64,000 nt of DNA from Rhodococcus qingshengii (lineage in GTDB: Bacteria > Actinomycetota > Actinomycetes > Mycobacteriales > Mycobacteriaceae): contig NZ_JAJNCL010000003.1 of NCBI RefSeq assembly GCF_021025955.1, positions 310,001 through 374,000 of the forward strand, read 5' to 3'. Below are positions 17,180-26,968 of the stretch, piece by piece (position 1 is the stretch's first letter; each line of letters starts with the position of its first letter). Position numbers and translations under genes: made by a program. The notes under the pieces are model-generated. The model searched no databases and was not told the DNA's origin. It saw only the letters and a list, made by a program, of their open reading frames with translations.

Positions 17180-17896
17180 GTGAACACTGACAGCACGGCC
17201 CATCGAGACGGACATATCGCCGCGACGCTGTTCGATTTCTCCGGAACCCTCTTCCGTTTGGAAGAGAGCGACGATTGGAACGGGCACCTCATCGATCACC
17301 AAGGTGACCCGCTCGACGTGCATGCTCAAGCCGAGCTGATGCGCCGGATGACCGCGCCGGTGGGTAGAACCGTCGAGATGGACGAAGCCGGGATCTATGC
17401 GTGGGAGAACCGCGACCGGGATCCGAAGTTGCATCGTCAGGCTTACCTCGACGTGTTGAGCAAGTCCGGAGTGCCCGATCCGGTTCGCGCCGAGGCTTTC
17501 TACGCCCTGCTGCTGGATCCGGACCAGTGGTCGCCGTACCCGGACACCGGCGAGGTCCTGAAGTCATTGTCGGAGAAGGGTATACGAACCGCAGTCCTGA
17601 GCAACATCGCCTTCGACATCCGACCGGCGTTCGTCGACCGAGGCTGGGATGTCTGGGTCGACGAGTTCGTCCTCTCGTTCGAGGTGGGTGCCGTCAAGCC
17701 GGAACCCGCAATCTTCGAATACGCCCTGGCACAACTCGATGTGGATGCGGCACAGACATTGATGGTCGGCGACAGCGACGTGGCCGACGGCGCTGCCCGA
17801 GACGTCGGTTGCCAGTTCGCACTCGTCGATCCCCTGCCGACGACCGAACGTCCGCACGCGCTACTCGACGCAGTGCGGAAGTTCGGGCTGATCTGA
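17180..17896 (+). CDS. HAD-superfamily hydrolase
   Basis: 238 residues from GTG 17180. Motif I is LFDFSGTLFRLEE: the nucleophilic Asp is present but the second acid of the canonical DxD is Ser, which may alter phosphatase efficiency. Motif II is the Ser of VLSNIAF, motif III the Lys of GAVKPEPAIFEYAL, motif IV the acids of MVGDSDVADGAARDVG. An alpha-helical C1 cap lies at ~20-100. Likely acts on a small phosphorylated metabolite. It is convergent with rpiB (4-bp gap) and probably unrelated to that operon. Confidence 0.85.
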   Translation: MNTDSTAHRDGHIAATLFDFSGTLFRLEESDDWNGHLIDHQGDPLDVHAQAELMRRMTAPVGRTVEMDEAGIYAWENRDRDPKLHRQAYLDVLSKSGVPDPVRAEAFYALLLDPDQWSPYPDTGEVLKSLSEKGIRTAVLSNIAFDIRPAFVDRGWDVWVDEFVLSFEVGAVKPEPAIFEYALAQLDVDAAQTLMVGDSDVADGAARDVGCQFALVDPLPTTERPHALLDAVRKFGLI

Positions 17897-17900
17897 GCGA

Positions 17901-18380
17901 TCAGCAGTCGCCCGACTTACCGACAGTCTCGTATTCGCCGATGGCAGCAACCTTCTCGGCAGAGGCGCTCTGAACGTCGAAGTGGTAGCCCAACCACTCC
18001 TTCGCGAGCCGTCTGGCGAGTTCGAGGCCGACCACTCGCTGCCCGAAACACAAGACCTGTGCGTCGTTGCTGAGCACTGATCTCTCCACCGAGAAACTGT
18101 CGTGGGCAGTCACCGCCCGGATCCCCGGCACCTTGTTGGCGCTGATAGCGACGCCCAATCCTGTTCCACACACGAGGAGCGCCCGATCGGCTTTGCCGTC
18201 GGCCACCAACCTGGCGGCAGTAACAGCAACGTGCGGATACGCAGTGTGCTCGTCGTTCCCGACGCCGACATCGGTCACCACGTCCACGCGGTCGTCGGCT
18301 TCGAGGTCGGCCTTGAGTGCCTGCTTGTACTCCAAGCCGGCATCGTCGCAACCGACGACGATACGAAGTCGCTCAGCCAT
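17901..18380 (-). CDS. RpiB/LacAB-family sugar-phosphate isomerase
   Basis: 159 residues with the family active-site loop [13 protein letters not shown] (catalytic Cys), [13 protein letters not shown] at the start and [20 protein letters not shown] for phosphate and ring opening. RpiB relatives isomerise ribose-5-P, galactose-6-P or, in mycobacterial tetritol loci, erythrulose-4-phosphate to erythrose-4-phosphate (DerI/EryI type). It overlaps the DhaK-DhaL kinase by 8 bp and is the last gene of a polyol operon, so an isomerase acting on the kinase product is the natural reading. Confidence 0.85.
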   Translation of the reverse strand: MAERLRIVVGCDDAGLEYKQALKADLEADDRVDVVTDVGVGNDEHTAYPHVAVTAARLVADGKADRALLVCGTGLGVAISANKVPGIRAVTAHDSFSVERSVLSNDAQVLCFGQRVVGLELARRLAKEWLGYHFDVQSASAEKVAAIGEYETVGKSGDC

Positions 18381-20121
18381 GATCGTGCTCCTTGCGTTCA
18401 GAGTTCGTGTTCAAGAAATCAGCGACGGTACGGACACACATCGCCATCGATATCGCGCCGGCATCCGGGGTCCCGACACTCCGTTCTGCCAGCGGTCGTG
18501 CCCGACCCACCAGCGGGCGCAATTGCGCCGTGGCGTCGGCTGCGGTCTGGGCAACGTCGGCGGCTTCGTCCCACGCCTGCGCCGTAAGGACCCCGTTTCC
18601 GACTGCGGCACTCAAGGTTTCCACGAACGGCCCCAGAGCGTCGAGCATCGTCTTGTCGCCTAGTTTTGCTCCACCGAGCGCCACTATCGCGTCATAGCCC
18701 GCCCGTACACCGTCAGCCAGGTCATGGGCGCCTGGTTGTCCCTTGTCACCCAGCCGGGTTCCCATGGCCGTAAGCGCGGCACCCCACAGCACGCCGGACG
18801 TCCCGCCCGCCTTTGCTGCCCAGGCTTCACCCGCTGCAGTCAAAACTCCTTGTGGACCGGCACCCTGCGCGGCTGCGGCCTGCGCTGCCAGCGTCGCGTA
18901 TTCGGTTCCCCGAACCATCCCGCGCCCGTGGTCTCCATCGCCTGCCACCGCATCGATGCGGCCCAGTTCTTCTTCGTTGACCGCCATCACCCGAGCGAGA
19001 GCATCGATCACAGTAGCCACAGTTTCTCCGCACAGCCGTCCCCGGTCGTCGCCCGCAGCGCTCACACCGGACGTCTCTCGCACGGAAGTGGTCGTACGAC
19101 GCTCCCCCGATCGTGTTGCCACACCGAATGTTCCGCGCCGAAATGCCGGAGTGTCCGCGGCTGCGGTCCAAAACGATTCGAGTTCCTCGTCCAGCCACAT
19201 GAGCGTCAGTGAACAACCGGCCATGTCCAGACTGGTCACCAACTCTCCGACCTCCGGCGAGACAACCGTGTATCCGGCCTCCCGCAACAGCTTCGCCGCG
19301 GTACCCCAGACCACGAACAATTCCTCGTACTTGATACGCCCGAGTCCGTTGAGGATCACTGCGACGCGTGTCCCGGAGCCGTCCGGCCGTTCGGCAAGCA
19401 CACCGTCGACCAATAGCTTCGCCAGTTCTGCGGCACTTGGCATCTCGTGCGTGGACACACCCGGTTCTCCGTGAATGCCCAACCCCAGATCCATCATTCC
19501 GGTTTCCACGGCGAACAGTGGGTGATCTGCGCCCGGCATGGTGCATCCATCGAAAGCAACACCGAGTGTTCGCGTGTTGTCGTTTGCCTCGCGTCCTACT
19601 CGCTGCACCTCGTCGAGGTCATACCCCGCTTCCGCAGCAGCCGACGCGATCTTGAACACCGTGAAATCACCGGCGATTCCCCGCCGCTTCGTAATGTCCT
19701 CCGCGGACGCACTGGCAATATCGTCGGTGACCGGTAGGTACCGAGCGTCGATTCCCTCGTGCGCCAAAGCTTTCACTGCGAGCGAGAAGTTCATCACGTC
19801 ACCCGCGTAATTTCCGGTCGTCAGAAGCACGCCGGCACCGCTGTCGACAGCGCGAGCGACGGATGCCGCCTCCGCTGCGGAGGGAGACGTGAAGATATTT
19901 CCCACTACTGCGCCGTCGGCGAACCCCGGCCCGACAACACCACAGAACGCCGGATAGTGACCGGAACCGCCACCCACCACCACCGCAACCTTGCCCGGTC
20001 GTGTCTCCTGGGCCCGTACTACACCACCTGGCACACCGACAACGTAATCGGAGTTGGCGTCGAGGAACCCCTCGAGCATGTCTTCCGTGAACGTAGCGGG
20101 ATCGTTGAATAACCGAGTCAT
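18373..20121 (-). CDS. Fused DhaK-DhaL ketose kinase (DerK/LerK-like)
   Basis: 582 residues. DhaK half (1-330): [21 protein letters not shown] and [11 protein letters not shown] bind the ketose, with His217 in GLGIHGEPG as the covalent hemiaminal residue. DhaL half (375-565): [16 protein letters not shown] supplies the ATP-Mg acids and [14 protein letters not shown] the nucleotide lid. A single-chain ATP-dependent form, as in yeast dihydroxyacetone kinase and the Mycobacterium smegmatis erythrulose kinases. Next to a polyol dehydrogenase and an RpiB isomerase it is more likely an erythrulose kinase than a dihydroxyacetone kinase. ATG 20121 follows a GAGGT. Confidence 0.88.
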   Translation of the reverse strand: MTRLFNDPATFTEDMLEGFLDANSDYVVGVPGGVVRAQETRPGKVAVVVGGGSGHYPAFCGVVGPGFADGAVVGNIFTSPSAAEAASVARAVDSGAGVLLTTGNYAGDVMNFSLAVKALAHEGIDARYLPVTDDIASASAEDITKRRGIAGDFTVFKIASAAAEAGYDLDEVQRVGREANDNTRTLGVAFDGCTMPGADHPLFAVETGMMDLGLGIHGEPGVSTHEMPSAAELAKLLVDGVLAERPDGSGTRVAVILNGLGRIKYEELFVVWGTAAKLLREAGYTVVSPEVGELVTSLDMAGCSLTLMWLDEELESFWTAAADTPAFRRGTFGVATRSGERRTTTSVRETSGVSAAGDDRGRLCGETVATVIDALARVMAVNEEELGRIDAVAGDGDHGRGMVRGTEYATLAAQAAAAQGAGPQGVLTAAGEAWAAKAGGTSGVLWGAALTAMGTRLGDKGQPGAHDLADGVRAGYDAIVALGGAKLGDKTMLDALGPFVETLSAAVGNGVLTAQAWDEAADVAQTAADATAQLRPLVGRARPLAERSVGTPDAGAISMAMCVRTVADFLNTNSERKEHDHG

Positions 20122-20133
20122 GACAAAATACCT

Positions 20134-21282
20134 CTAACGCAGTCGATTTCCGGTTTCAGGGTCGAATAGATAGACACGTTCAGGAAGAGCAGTCGCCGCG
20201 CACTCGTCGCCTGCCGCAAACCTCTCGTGGGCCGGCGTCTGAACCATCAGCGTTGATCCCGAGCCAGTCGACTCAGTTCCCGCTGCGTTCACCTGCACCA
20301 AACCGAACTCCATCAGGTGCTCGAAATGCTTCACGTGCACCGTGATCTGCCGATGCCCGGCAGGCCCCGACACCATAGTCATGTCTTGGGGGCGAACTCC
20401 GACCCGAACCGACTGACCCTCAACGACATTGCGTGTCGAGACCGGTAAGGCACCAGCCGAGCCTATGGCAACAACCGCAGATCCGTTCTCGCGGCGCACA
20501 ATTCCGTCGAACATGTTGATCTGCGGTTCGCCCACGAACTCCGCCACGAAAATGTTTGCCGGATCGTCGAACACCTCGTCAGGAGTGCCGTACTGCTGGA
20601 TGATGCCACCGTCCATCACCGCAAGCCGGTCGGCCAAGCTCAGCGCTTCGACCTGGTCGTGAGTGACCACGATTGTGGTGTAGCCGAATTCGCGTTGCAG
20701 CATCTTCAGTTCACGCCGAACCCGTTGCCGTGCCGACGCGTCGAGGTGCGAGAGCGGTTCGTCGAGGAGCAGCACCGGCGGGTTGCGCACAAGCGCCCGA
20801 GCGAGTGCAACCCGCTGCTTCTGTCCGCTCGACAATCCGGCCGGACGCAAGTCGAGTAGGTCCTCCATCTCCAGACGACGGGCAATGGTGGACACCAGTT
20901 CGTTTGCGCCCGCTACTTTTCGGGCTTTCAATCCGTACGAGAGGTTGTCGCGCACCGAGAGCGGCGGATACAAAGCGTAGCTCTCGAATCCAACCCCGAC
21001 GCCTCGTTTCCCGGGTGCCAGCTGACTGATCTTCCGGTCACCGATCAAGATCTCCCCGCTCGAGACGGTCTCCAGTCCGGCGATCATCCGAAGGGTTGTC
21101 GTCTTGCCGCATCCCGAAGGACCCAGTAGCGCAACCAATTCACCGGGTTCGATGTGCAGGTCGATTCCTTTGACCGCGTGGAATGTTGCCCGCCCACGCG
21201 AAGAGTAGGTCTTCTCCAGGTTGTCCAAGGTCAGTGATTGCGCGACCTTCGCGCCGCTACGACTATCGGCGGTAGTGGTCAT
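20134..21282 (-). CDS. CUT1 sugar/polyol ABC importer ATPase (MalK/UgpC type), second
   Basis: 382 residues: Walker A GPSGCGKTT, signature LSSGQKQRVALARAL, Walker B VLLLDEPLSHLD, H-loop VVTHDQVEA, then a MalK-type C-terminal OB-fold regulatory region from ~240. The Q-loop position, normally FQSYALYP, reads FESYALYP, so the Gln that contacts the gamma-phosphate/Mg and the permease is Glu. It overlaps the upstream ATPase by 4 bp. With that non-identical partner it probably forms a heterodimer energising the two permeases. Confidence 0.9.
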   Translation of the reverse strand: MTTTADSRSGAKVAQSLTLDNLEKTYSSRGRATFHAVKGIDLHIEPGELVALLGPSGCGKTTTLRMIAGLETVSSGEILIGDRKISQLAPGKRGVGVGFESYALYPPLSVRDNLSYGLKARKVAGANELVSTIARRLEMEDLLDLRPAGLSSGQKQRVALARALVRNPPVLLLDEPLSHLDASARQRVRRELKMLQREFGYTTIVVTHDQVEALSLADRLAVMDGGIIQQYGTPDEVFDDPANIFVAEFVGEPQINMFDGIVRRENGSAVVAIGSAGALPVSTRNVVEGQSVRVGVRPQDMTMVSGPAGHRQITVHVKHFEHLMEFGLVQVNAAGTESTGSGSTLMVQTPAHERFAAGDECAATALPERVYLFDPETGNRLR

Positions 21283-22454
21283 CGCCCGTCCTCCTGTGCT
21301 GCGTAGGTCGTTACACTTTCGCCGGTCCTACCGGCGCCGACGATCGCGCTGCCGAGTCGTCGACTGTCTGTTCCTTCTGGTGCGCCCTCGAACAGGTGAA
21401 TGTTCTGGCGAGCCACTTCCACAACGATCTCCGCACCTTCGACCGCGAGCGAACCACCCGACGACAGACCGATCATCGTGACCCCGCCGCCGAGATCTAT
21501 CGAGAGTTCGACATTGCGGCCAAGCCGCTCTACCAGTTGAATCCGGCCGCGTACGGCCACCGCGGCGGAGTTTCCCGAGTAATCTGCGCGAATCTCGATG
21601 TCACACGGTCGGATACCGATTCGAGCGCCCACCGACGACGAAATCGAGATGTCGGCCGGAATCGCGACCTCCAGCTCGGTGCCCAGAACCCGGAGCACCG
21701 CGCCGTCGACTGCTGCGTCGAACACGTTGATCTCGGGTTGACCGAGCGAGCGTGCCACGAACGTGTCAGCGGGCGCATGCCAGATGTTGGCCGGGGTGGC
21801 GATCTGGACCAGCCGCCCTTCCCTCAGGATGGCGATTCGATCACCCAGCGCGAGTGCTTCCTGATAGTCGTGCGTCACGTACACCGTTGTGGTGTTGGAC
21901 ATCTGACCGAGCTGACGCAATTCTGCACGCATCGCAGCACGTAGTTTGGCGTCGAGGTGTGAGAGCGGCTCGTCGAGGAGGTACACGTCAGCCGGCCGCA
22001 CCAGCACACGACCGAGTGCGACACGCTGCCGTTGTCCGTTGGACAACTCTCGCGGGAACCGCTCGAGCAAGTGGTTGATTCCCAACGTTCTCGTGACCGC
22101 GTCGATACGGCGCTTCTGCTCGTCCTCCGAGTATTTTCCGGTTCGACCGGACTTGAGTGGTGACCCCAGATTCTCCGACACCGTCTTCTGCGGGTAGAGG
22201 GCGTAACTCTCGAAGGCCATGGCGACGTTACGGTGGTATGGCTCGACGAGAGTCATGTCCACTCCCCCGATGTCGACGGTACCGTCGTCGACTTCGACGA
22301 GTCCGGCTATCGACTTGAGCGTCGTGGTCTTGCCTGCGCCGGAAGGTCCCAGAATGACGAGGAATTCACCGTCTGCCACGTCGAGGTCGATACCGTCGAT
22401 GCCCACGGTCTTTCCGTAGTGCTTCGTCAATGCTTTGACAGTAAGTGCGACCAT
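21279..22454 (-). CDS. CUT1 sugar/polyol ABC importer ATPase (MalK/UgpC type), first
   Basis: 391 residues with Walker A GPSGAGKTTTLKSIAG, signature LSNGQRQRVALGRVL, Walker B VYLLDEPLSHLDAKL, H-loop VTHDYQEALALG and an OB-fold tail. As in its neighbour, the Q-loop is FESYALYPQKT with Glu for Gln. It overlaps the MalG-like permease by 1 bp and the next ATPase by 4 bp, indicating translational coupling. Two distinct ATPases in one CUT1 operon are unusual compared with the usual MalK homodimer. Confidence 0.9.
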   Translation of the reverse strand: MVALTVKALTKHYGKTVGIDGIDLDVADGEFLVILGPSGAGKTTTLKSIAGLVEVDDGTVDIGGVDMTLVEPYHRNVAMAFESYALYPQKTVSENLGSPLKSGRTGKYSEDEQKRRIDAVTRTLGINHLLERFPRELSNGQRQRVALGRVLVRPADVYLLDEPLSHLDAKLRAAMRAELRQLGQMSNTTTVYVTHDYQEALALGDRIAILREGRLVQIATPANIWHAPADTFVARSLGQPEINVFDAAVDGAVLRVLGTELEVAIPADISISSSVGARIGIRPCDIEIRADYSGNSAAVAVRGRIQLVERLGRNVELSIDLGGGVTMIGLSSGGSLAVEGAEIVVEVARQNIHLFEGAPEGTDSRRLGSAIVGAGRTGESVTTYAAQEDGR

Positions 22455-23320
22455 CAGGATTTCACCGCCCCGAACGACAGTCCGCGGACAAGGTATCGCT
22501 GAATCGTCAACGCCAGAATCAGCGGTGGTAGAGCAGCGATCACCGCCGCCGCAGCTGTCAGGTTGTAGTAGGCCTGTCCGCCGCCACCGAGGAACTTGGT
22601 CACCGCGACGGTGACGGTTCCGGCGTTACTGTCGGCCAGGATGAGAGGGAATACGTAGTTGTTCCACGCGAAGATGAACGAAAGCAAAGCTGCCGCAGCG
22701 ATTCCGGGACGAACAAGTGGCAGTGCCACCATCACGAAGGCACGCTTACGGGTGTATCCGTCCAACAGTGCTGCTTGCTCGAGGTCTTCGGGAAGGTCTT
22801 CGAAGTACGAGCGCAGGATCCAGACCACCAGAGGCATCGTCACCAGTTGAAGAACCCACACCATCCCGAGTTTGGTGTCGAACAACCCGATCTGGTTGTA
22901 GATGACGAACAGCGGGACGATCACCATCAGCTCCGGCGCAAAGCGGAAGGAAAGCATGTTGAACATCAAATCGTTGGATCCCTTGTACTTCCAACGCCCG
23001 GCAGCATACGCCGCCGGAATGCCGATAGCCAACGAAACAAGAACAGCGCCACCACAATTGATCAAGCTGGTCAGCAGGGCCGACTTGAAGTCGACACTCG
23101 TCAGATCCGTGCCCTTCTGACTCAGCACGGTTCCGAAGTTCTCGAACGTGGGACTGAACTTGAAGTATGTGGTGGTCTGCTCGGCCGGAGTCTTCAGCGC
23201 CAGCAGAAACATCCACAGGATGGGAAAGAGCGAGAAGACGAACCACACAACCAACACGATGTCCGCGGCTACGGCACCGACGGTGAACCTCTTCTGGCCT
23301 GGCATCAATTCACTGGCCAT
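22454..23320 (-). CDS. ABC importer permease, MalG-like
   Basis: 288 residues with six predicted membrane spans; ATG 23320 (MASELMPGQKRF) is chosen, 5 bp after the stop of the upstream permease. A start at 23347 would overlap that gene by 23 bp. The EAA cytoplasmic loop that docks on the ATPase reads EQAALLDGYTRKRAFVMVAL, with PLVRPGIAAAALLSF after it. It belongs to the polyol operon and pairs with the MalF-like permease. Confidence 0.88.
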   Translation of the reverse strand: MASELMPGQKRFTVGAVAADIVLVVWFVFSLFPILWMFLLALKTPAEQTTTYFKFSPTFENFGTVLSQKGTDLTSVDFKSALLTSLINCGGAVLVSLAIGIPAAYAAGRWKYKGSNDLMFNMLSFRFAPELMVIVPLFVIYNQIGLFDTKLGMVWVLQLVTMPLVVWILRSYFEDLPEDLEQAALLDGYTRKRAFVMVALPLVRPGIAAAALLSFIFAWNNYVFPLILADSNAGTVTVAVTKFLGGGGQAYYNLTAAAAVIAALPPLILALTIQRYLVRGLSFGAVKS

Positions 23321-23324
23321 GACT

Positions 23325-24290
23325 TTACGACTCCGCTCCGGCAGCACGACGCTGCGCCTTGCCCAACACGCTCACCAGATAGCGCGCGGTGACGAACACG
23401 ATGATCCACAGCAAGAACATGTAGGTGCTGCCGCGGGAATAGTCGAGATTGATGATCGAATCCTCGAATGCACCGATCTGGAGCGTTCGGGTGGACAGTC
23501 CTGGTCCACCCGCAGTCAGAACGTACACCGCGTCGAACACTTTGAGGTTGTCCATGAATCGGAAGATCACGGCGACCAGAATGTAGGGCCATAACATGGG
23601 CAGCATGAGCCTGCGGAACATGTAGAACCAACTGGCACCGTCCACCTCGGATGCTTCGAACGGCTCCTTCGGCAGCGAACGCATTCCGGCGAGAACAAGA
23701 ATCGCCACGAAGGGAGTGAAGATCCACAGGTCCACCAGAATGACCGACCACAGTGCATTCTGACTGCTCAACCAGTCGAATGTGTTACCCAGTCCAAGAA
23801 CGTGATTCAAAATTCCGAACTGCGGATTGAACATCAGTTTCCAGATCACACCGGCGATGACAGGTGCAATCATCAATGGAAGGATCAGCACCTTCTCGAA
23901 GATCTTCCCGATCAAACTCGAACGGTTGAGCAGTAACGCGATGCCGACGCCGATCACGGTTTCGACCGCTGTGGCAACAATCGCGAAGACTCCGGTCACG
24001 CGCACGCTGGTCCAGAAGCTCGAGTCGCCCAGGACACTCGCGAAGTTCTTGAACCACACGAACTGTGGATCAGGATTCACCGCTGCGTAATTCAGGAACG
24101 AGTAGTACGCGCCGATCACGAACGGGTAGAGAATTCCGACAACGATCACCACAGCCGGAATCGAGAGGATGTAGGGGCGCAACTTGCGTCGCCACATCGG
24201 CACTTCGGGAGGTTCGACGTTGCGGGGCGATGCGCCTGCCGGTTTCGCGGAGGGTGCCTCCGACGGCGGACGGGTGGATTGGGTAGTCAC
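23325..24290 (-). CDS. ABC importer permease, MalF-like
   Basis: 321 residues: a proline-rich cytosolic N-terminus (~40 residues), then six membrane spans starting LRPYILSIPAVVIVVGILYP. The EAA loop is EPFEASEVDGASWFYMFRRL followed by MLPMLWPYILVAVIFR. It forms the translocation pore with the MalG-like partner. It lies 37 bp after the binding-protein gene, separated by a small stem-loop. Confidence 0.88.
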   Translation of the reverse strand: MTTQSTRPPSEAPSAKPAGASPRNVEPPEVPMWRRKLRPYILSIPAVVIVVGILYPFVIGAYYSFLNYAAVNPDPQFVWFKNFASVLGDSSFWTSVRVTGVFAIVATAVETVIGVGIALLLNRSSLIGKIFEKVLILPLMIAPVIAGVIWKLMFNPQFGILNHVLGLGNTFDWLSSQNALWSVILVDLWIFTPFVAILVLAGMRSLPKEPFEASEVDGASWFYMFRRLMLPMLWPYILVAVIFRFMDNLKVFDAVYVLTAGGPGLSTRTLQIGAFEDSIINLDYSRGSTYMFLLWIIVFVTARYLVSVLGKAQRRAAGAES

Positions 24291-24313
24291 TATTCCTTAC
24301 TCCCTTGCTCCGG

Positions 24314-24330
24314 TGATCCGCCGCGGATCA
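24314..24330 (-). terminator. Short stem-loop between binding-protein and permease genes
   Basis: tgatccgc and gcggatca pair perfectly around a single C and overlap the stop codon of the binding-protein gene. Hairpins here in ABC operons often stabilise or attenuate the transcript so that more binding protein than permease is made. The 8-bp stem is small, so this role is tentative. Confidence 0.4.
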
Positions 24331-25767
24331 GAGGTTTACCTTGGATGTGTTGGTCTTGGCGAGTGAGGAGAGCGTCGACTGCGCATCCTTGCCGCCGTAG
24401 ATGTCCTGCAGCGCCACGGCCCAGTCCTCCGTGGTGTCGAAGAACTTCTTCTGAGGCGTGAACTGGATTTTGGAACTGCCGATCACCGTCTCGAATGTTT
24501 CGAGGTAGCCCGGCATACCGTCGCCGACTTCCTGTTTGAAAGTCTCGTCGAACACAGACTTGCGTACAGGGTTCGCGAAGATACCTGATTTGACAGCGTC
24601 GTTGAGTGTTCCCTTGCTGGTGGCCCACTGCAGGAAAAGCCAGGCCGCATGCTTTTTCTCGGAACGCGCATTCATCGCCAGCGACCACGTCCACAAGTTG
24701 GTCGCATAGCTGCCGTCCGGTCCGGCCGGCCCCGGGTACCAAGCGAGGTTCCCGGCTTCCCGACTCGCTCCGGGCTTGTTCTTCGGGTACGTCGCACTGT
24801 CTGCGTCGTACACCATCATTGCCTTGCCGTCACCGAGATCGCCTGTTGCCTGCGGATAGTCGTACGTTGTCCACGAGGTCGGTCCGGCAGCGTGCATCAT
24901 GTCGATCCACTTCTGCGTGAAGACCACCGCCTTGTCCGAATCCATGGTGGCGACCAGTTCGCCATCGCGGAGTTCGTAGTCCTTGGCACCCTCGCGGCTG
25001 AACTGTGTCATGAATCCGGGGTGAATCGTCGCCCAGGACTTCGACCCTCGCGTGGCGATTCCGTAGACGTTCTCACTTCGATCCGTGAGATCCGTTGCAA
25101 GTTCGATCAGTCCGTCGAATGTGTCAGGAAGTGTAATTCCCTTGTCGTCGAAGACCCTCTTGTTGTAAGTGACGACATTGTTCTCGAAGCCCAACGGTAA
25201 CGCCCACTGTCCCCCTGTTCCGAGAGGGGATCCCAGTTCGAAATCCCAACGGGTAGAAGTTCGCAGCCCCTCGTAGATATCTTCGAAGTCGTATTCGTCG
25301 CTCGTGGCGGACGTGTTCTCGAGCCACGGTTTCAGGTCCTCCAGCCAAGCCGGTGGGCCGTACTGCCAGATGAAGTACGCACCGAGCATGAACACGTCGT
25401 GCTTACCGGTTCCGCCTGCCAGTTCGGTGTTGAGTTTGGTGAAGTAGTCCGCCTCCGGCACCAGATCCGCCTTGACCGTGATTCCGGTCAGCTCGGTAAA
25501 ATCAGCAAGGAGTGGCTGCAACGCCTGCTGATACGGGTGCGGAGTCTGCAGGATGTTGATGCTCGTGCCTTCCAGCGCCCGCCAATTGAATCCGCCCGTC
25601 ACCTCGGACGCGCCGTTAGTCGGCTTCTCACCACCGCCGACACCACAGGCGGAAAGTATGGGCACACTTGCAGCAGCCATTCCCGCGATACCGAACGCCC
25701 GCAGCATCTCTCGACGAGAGAGCTGCGGGCCACCGCTGAATGGGACGCGGGGTGTGAAACGACTCAT
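24328..25767 (-). CDS. Extracellular solute-binding lipoprotein of the polyol importer
   Basis: 479 residues, family-1 solute-binding fold. The N-terminus has a twin-arginine motif (SRREML) followed by a hydrophobic stretch and the lipobox LSAC, so it is probably Tat-exported and lipid-anchored outside the membrane. Conserved features include GSKSWATIHPGFM and MMVYDADSATYPKNKPG. It is first among the importer genes and delivers the ligand to the MalF/MalG-like pair; the ligand is inferred to be a tetritol or pentitol from the neighbouring enzymes. Confidence 0.88.
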   Translation of the reverse strand: MSRFTPRVPFSGGPQLSRREMLRAFGIAGMAAASVPILSACGVGGGEKPTNGASEVTGGFNWRALEGTSINILQTPHPYQQALQPLLADFTELTGITVKADLVPEADYFTKLNTELAGGTGKHDVFMLGAYFIWQYGPPAWLEDLKPWLENTSATSDEYDFEDIYEGLRTSTRWDFELGSPLGTGGQWALPLGFENNVVTYNKRVFDDKGITLPDTFDGLIELATDLTDRSENVYGIATRGSKSWATIHPGFMTQFSREGAKDYELRDGELVATMDSDKAVVFTQKWIDMMHAAGPTSWTTYDYPQATGDLGDGKAMMVYDADSATYPKNKPGASREAGNLAWYPGPAGPDGSYATNLWTWSLAMNARSEKKHAAWLFLQWATSKGTLNDAVKSGIFANPVRKSVFDETFKQEVGDGMPGYLETFETVIGSSKIQFTPQKKFFDTTEDWAVALQDIYGGKDAQSTLSSLAKTNTSKVNL

Positions 25768-25836
25768 GTGGATTCTCCGCTGAATGGATGAGTGGGATCT
25801 CGAACGACCTGCGGCACAGGTCGGTTGTGCGAACTG

Positions 25837-26910
25837 TCAGGGAATGAGTGAGACCTTCACGGACTCGGTGCCACTGGCGACCAGATCGAGCCCCTTCTGG
25901 AAATCTTCCAGCGGAAGCTGATGCGTGCAGATCTTGTCCATCGGGAGCAGGCCGGACTCGATCATCCGGATTGCGGCAGGCCAGCAGTCGGGCCCCAGGT
26001 GCGCCCCGAGGACATCAAGTTCCTTGTCGTCGCTGATGATGCTCCAGTCGACGCTGACGTCGTCTTTGAACACCCCGTATTCGACGTAGGTGCCGAGCTT
26101 ACGCAAGATGTTGAGGCCCTGGGGAACTGCGGACGGATGGCCTGTCCCTTCGAGATAGACATCGGCCCCGTACCCGTCGGTGAGATCCTTGACGATCTGC
26201 ACGGCGTCCTCGTCGGCGATGTTGATGACGATGTCAGCTCCGCACAGTTTGGCGAGCTCGAGCTTTTCCGATGCCATGTCGAGAGCGATCACGTGTGCGG
26301 GGCTTTTTGCTCGCGCCCCGGCGACCATCCCCAGCCCGATCGGCCCGCAGCCCGCAACCACAACAACGTCGTCGAAGGTAATGCCTGCTCGTTCGACTGC
26401 ATGCAGTGAGCACGACAGCGGCTCGGCAAAGGCGGCATGCGCTGCCGGCAGATCCTTGGATACCTTGTGCACCAGAGCTTCCACTGGGTAGACCATGAAT
26501 TCGGCCATCGCGCCGGGGGTGACACGCTTGAATCCGTACAGGTTGTGCGGCTGGCACATGTGATACTGCCCGCGCTTGCAGTAGCGACACTCCCAACACG
26601 GAACGATCTGTTCGGAGACCACACGGTCGCCCACCTGGATCCCCCAGCGCTTCGATCCTGCCGCATCGATCGAGACAACCTCACCTACAAATTCGTGCCC
26701 CGGAATGACCTCGGTCTCGGCCCAAGCCGGACGGTTTTCGTCGCCCCAGAATTTTGCTGCACCGTGGTAGCACTTCAAGTCACTCGCACAGATTCCGACT
26801 GCTTCGACCCGAACCAGCGCTTCACCGGGGCCCGGTACAGGCTTCGGCACTTCTTCGAGTCGATAGTCACGCGGACCGTGGCAGATGACCGCCTTCATCG
26901 TCTCGGACAT
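25837..26910 (-). CDS. Zinc-dependent polyol dehydrogenase (EltD-like)
   Basis: 357 residues, medium-chain dehydrogenase fold. Catalytic zinc ligands: Cys41 in VGICASDLKCYHG and the His/Glu of IPGHEFVGEV. The structural zinc site is the four-cysteine lobe CWECRYCKRGQYHMC, and the NAD motif is VVVAGCGPIGLGMV. It resembles the erythritol/L-threitol dehydrogenase EltD of Mycobacterium smegmatis, which makes L-erythrulose; sorbitol or xylitol dehydrogenase activity is the alternative. It is the first gene of the eight-gene minus-strand operon, divergent from the SorC-type regulator. Confidence 0.85.
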   Translation of the reverse strand: MSETMKAVICHGPRDYRLEEVPKPVPGPGEALVRVEAVGICASDLKCYHGAAKFWGDENRPAWAETEVIPGHEFVGEVVSIDAAGSKRWGIQVGDRVVSEQIVPCWECRYCKRGQYHMCQPHNLYGFKRVTPGAMAEFMVYPVEALVHKVSKDLPAAHAAFAEPLSCSLHAVERAGITFDDVVVVAGCGPIGLGMVAGARAKSPAHVIALDMASEKLELAKLCGADIVINIADEDAVQIVKDLTDGYGADVYLEGTGHPSAVPQGLNILRKLGTYVEYGVFKDDVSVDWSIISDDKELDVLGAHLGPDCWPAAIRMIESGLLPMDKICTHQLPLEDFQKGLDLVASGTESVKVSLIP

Positions 26911-26968
26911 CTTTGTCTCCTCTTGGGATCAGGTCTGGATGTGGCGCAATGCGCTGGTCCAGTAGCTG

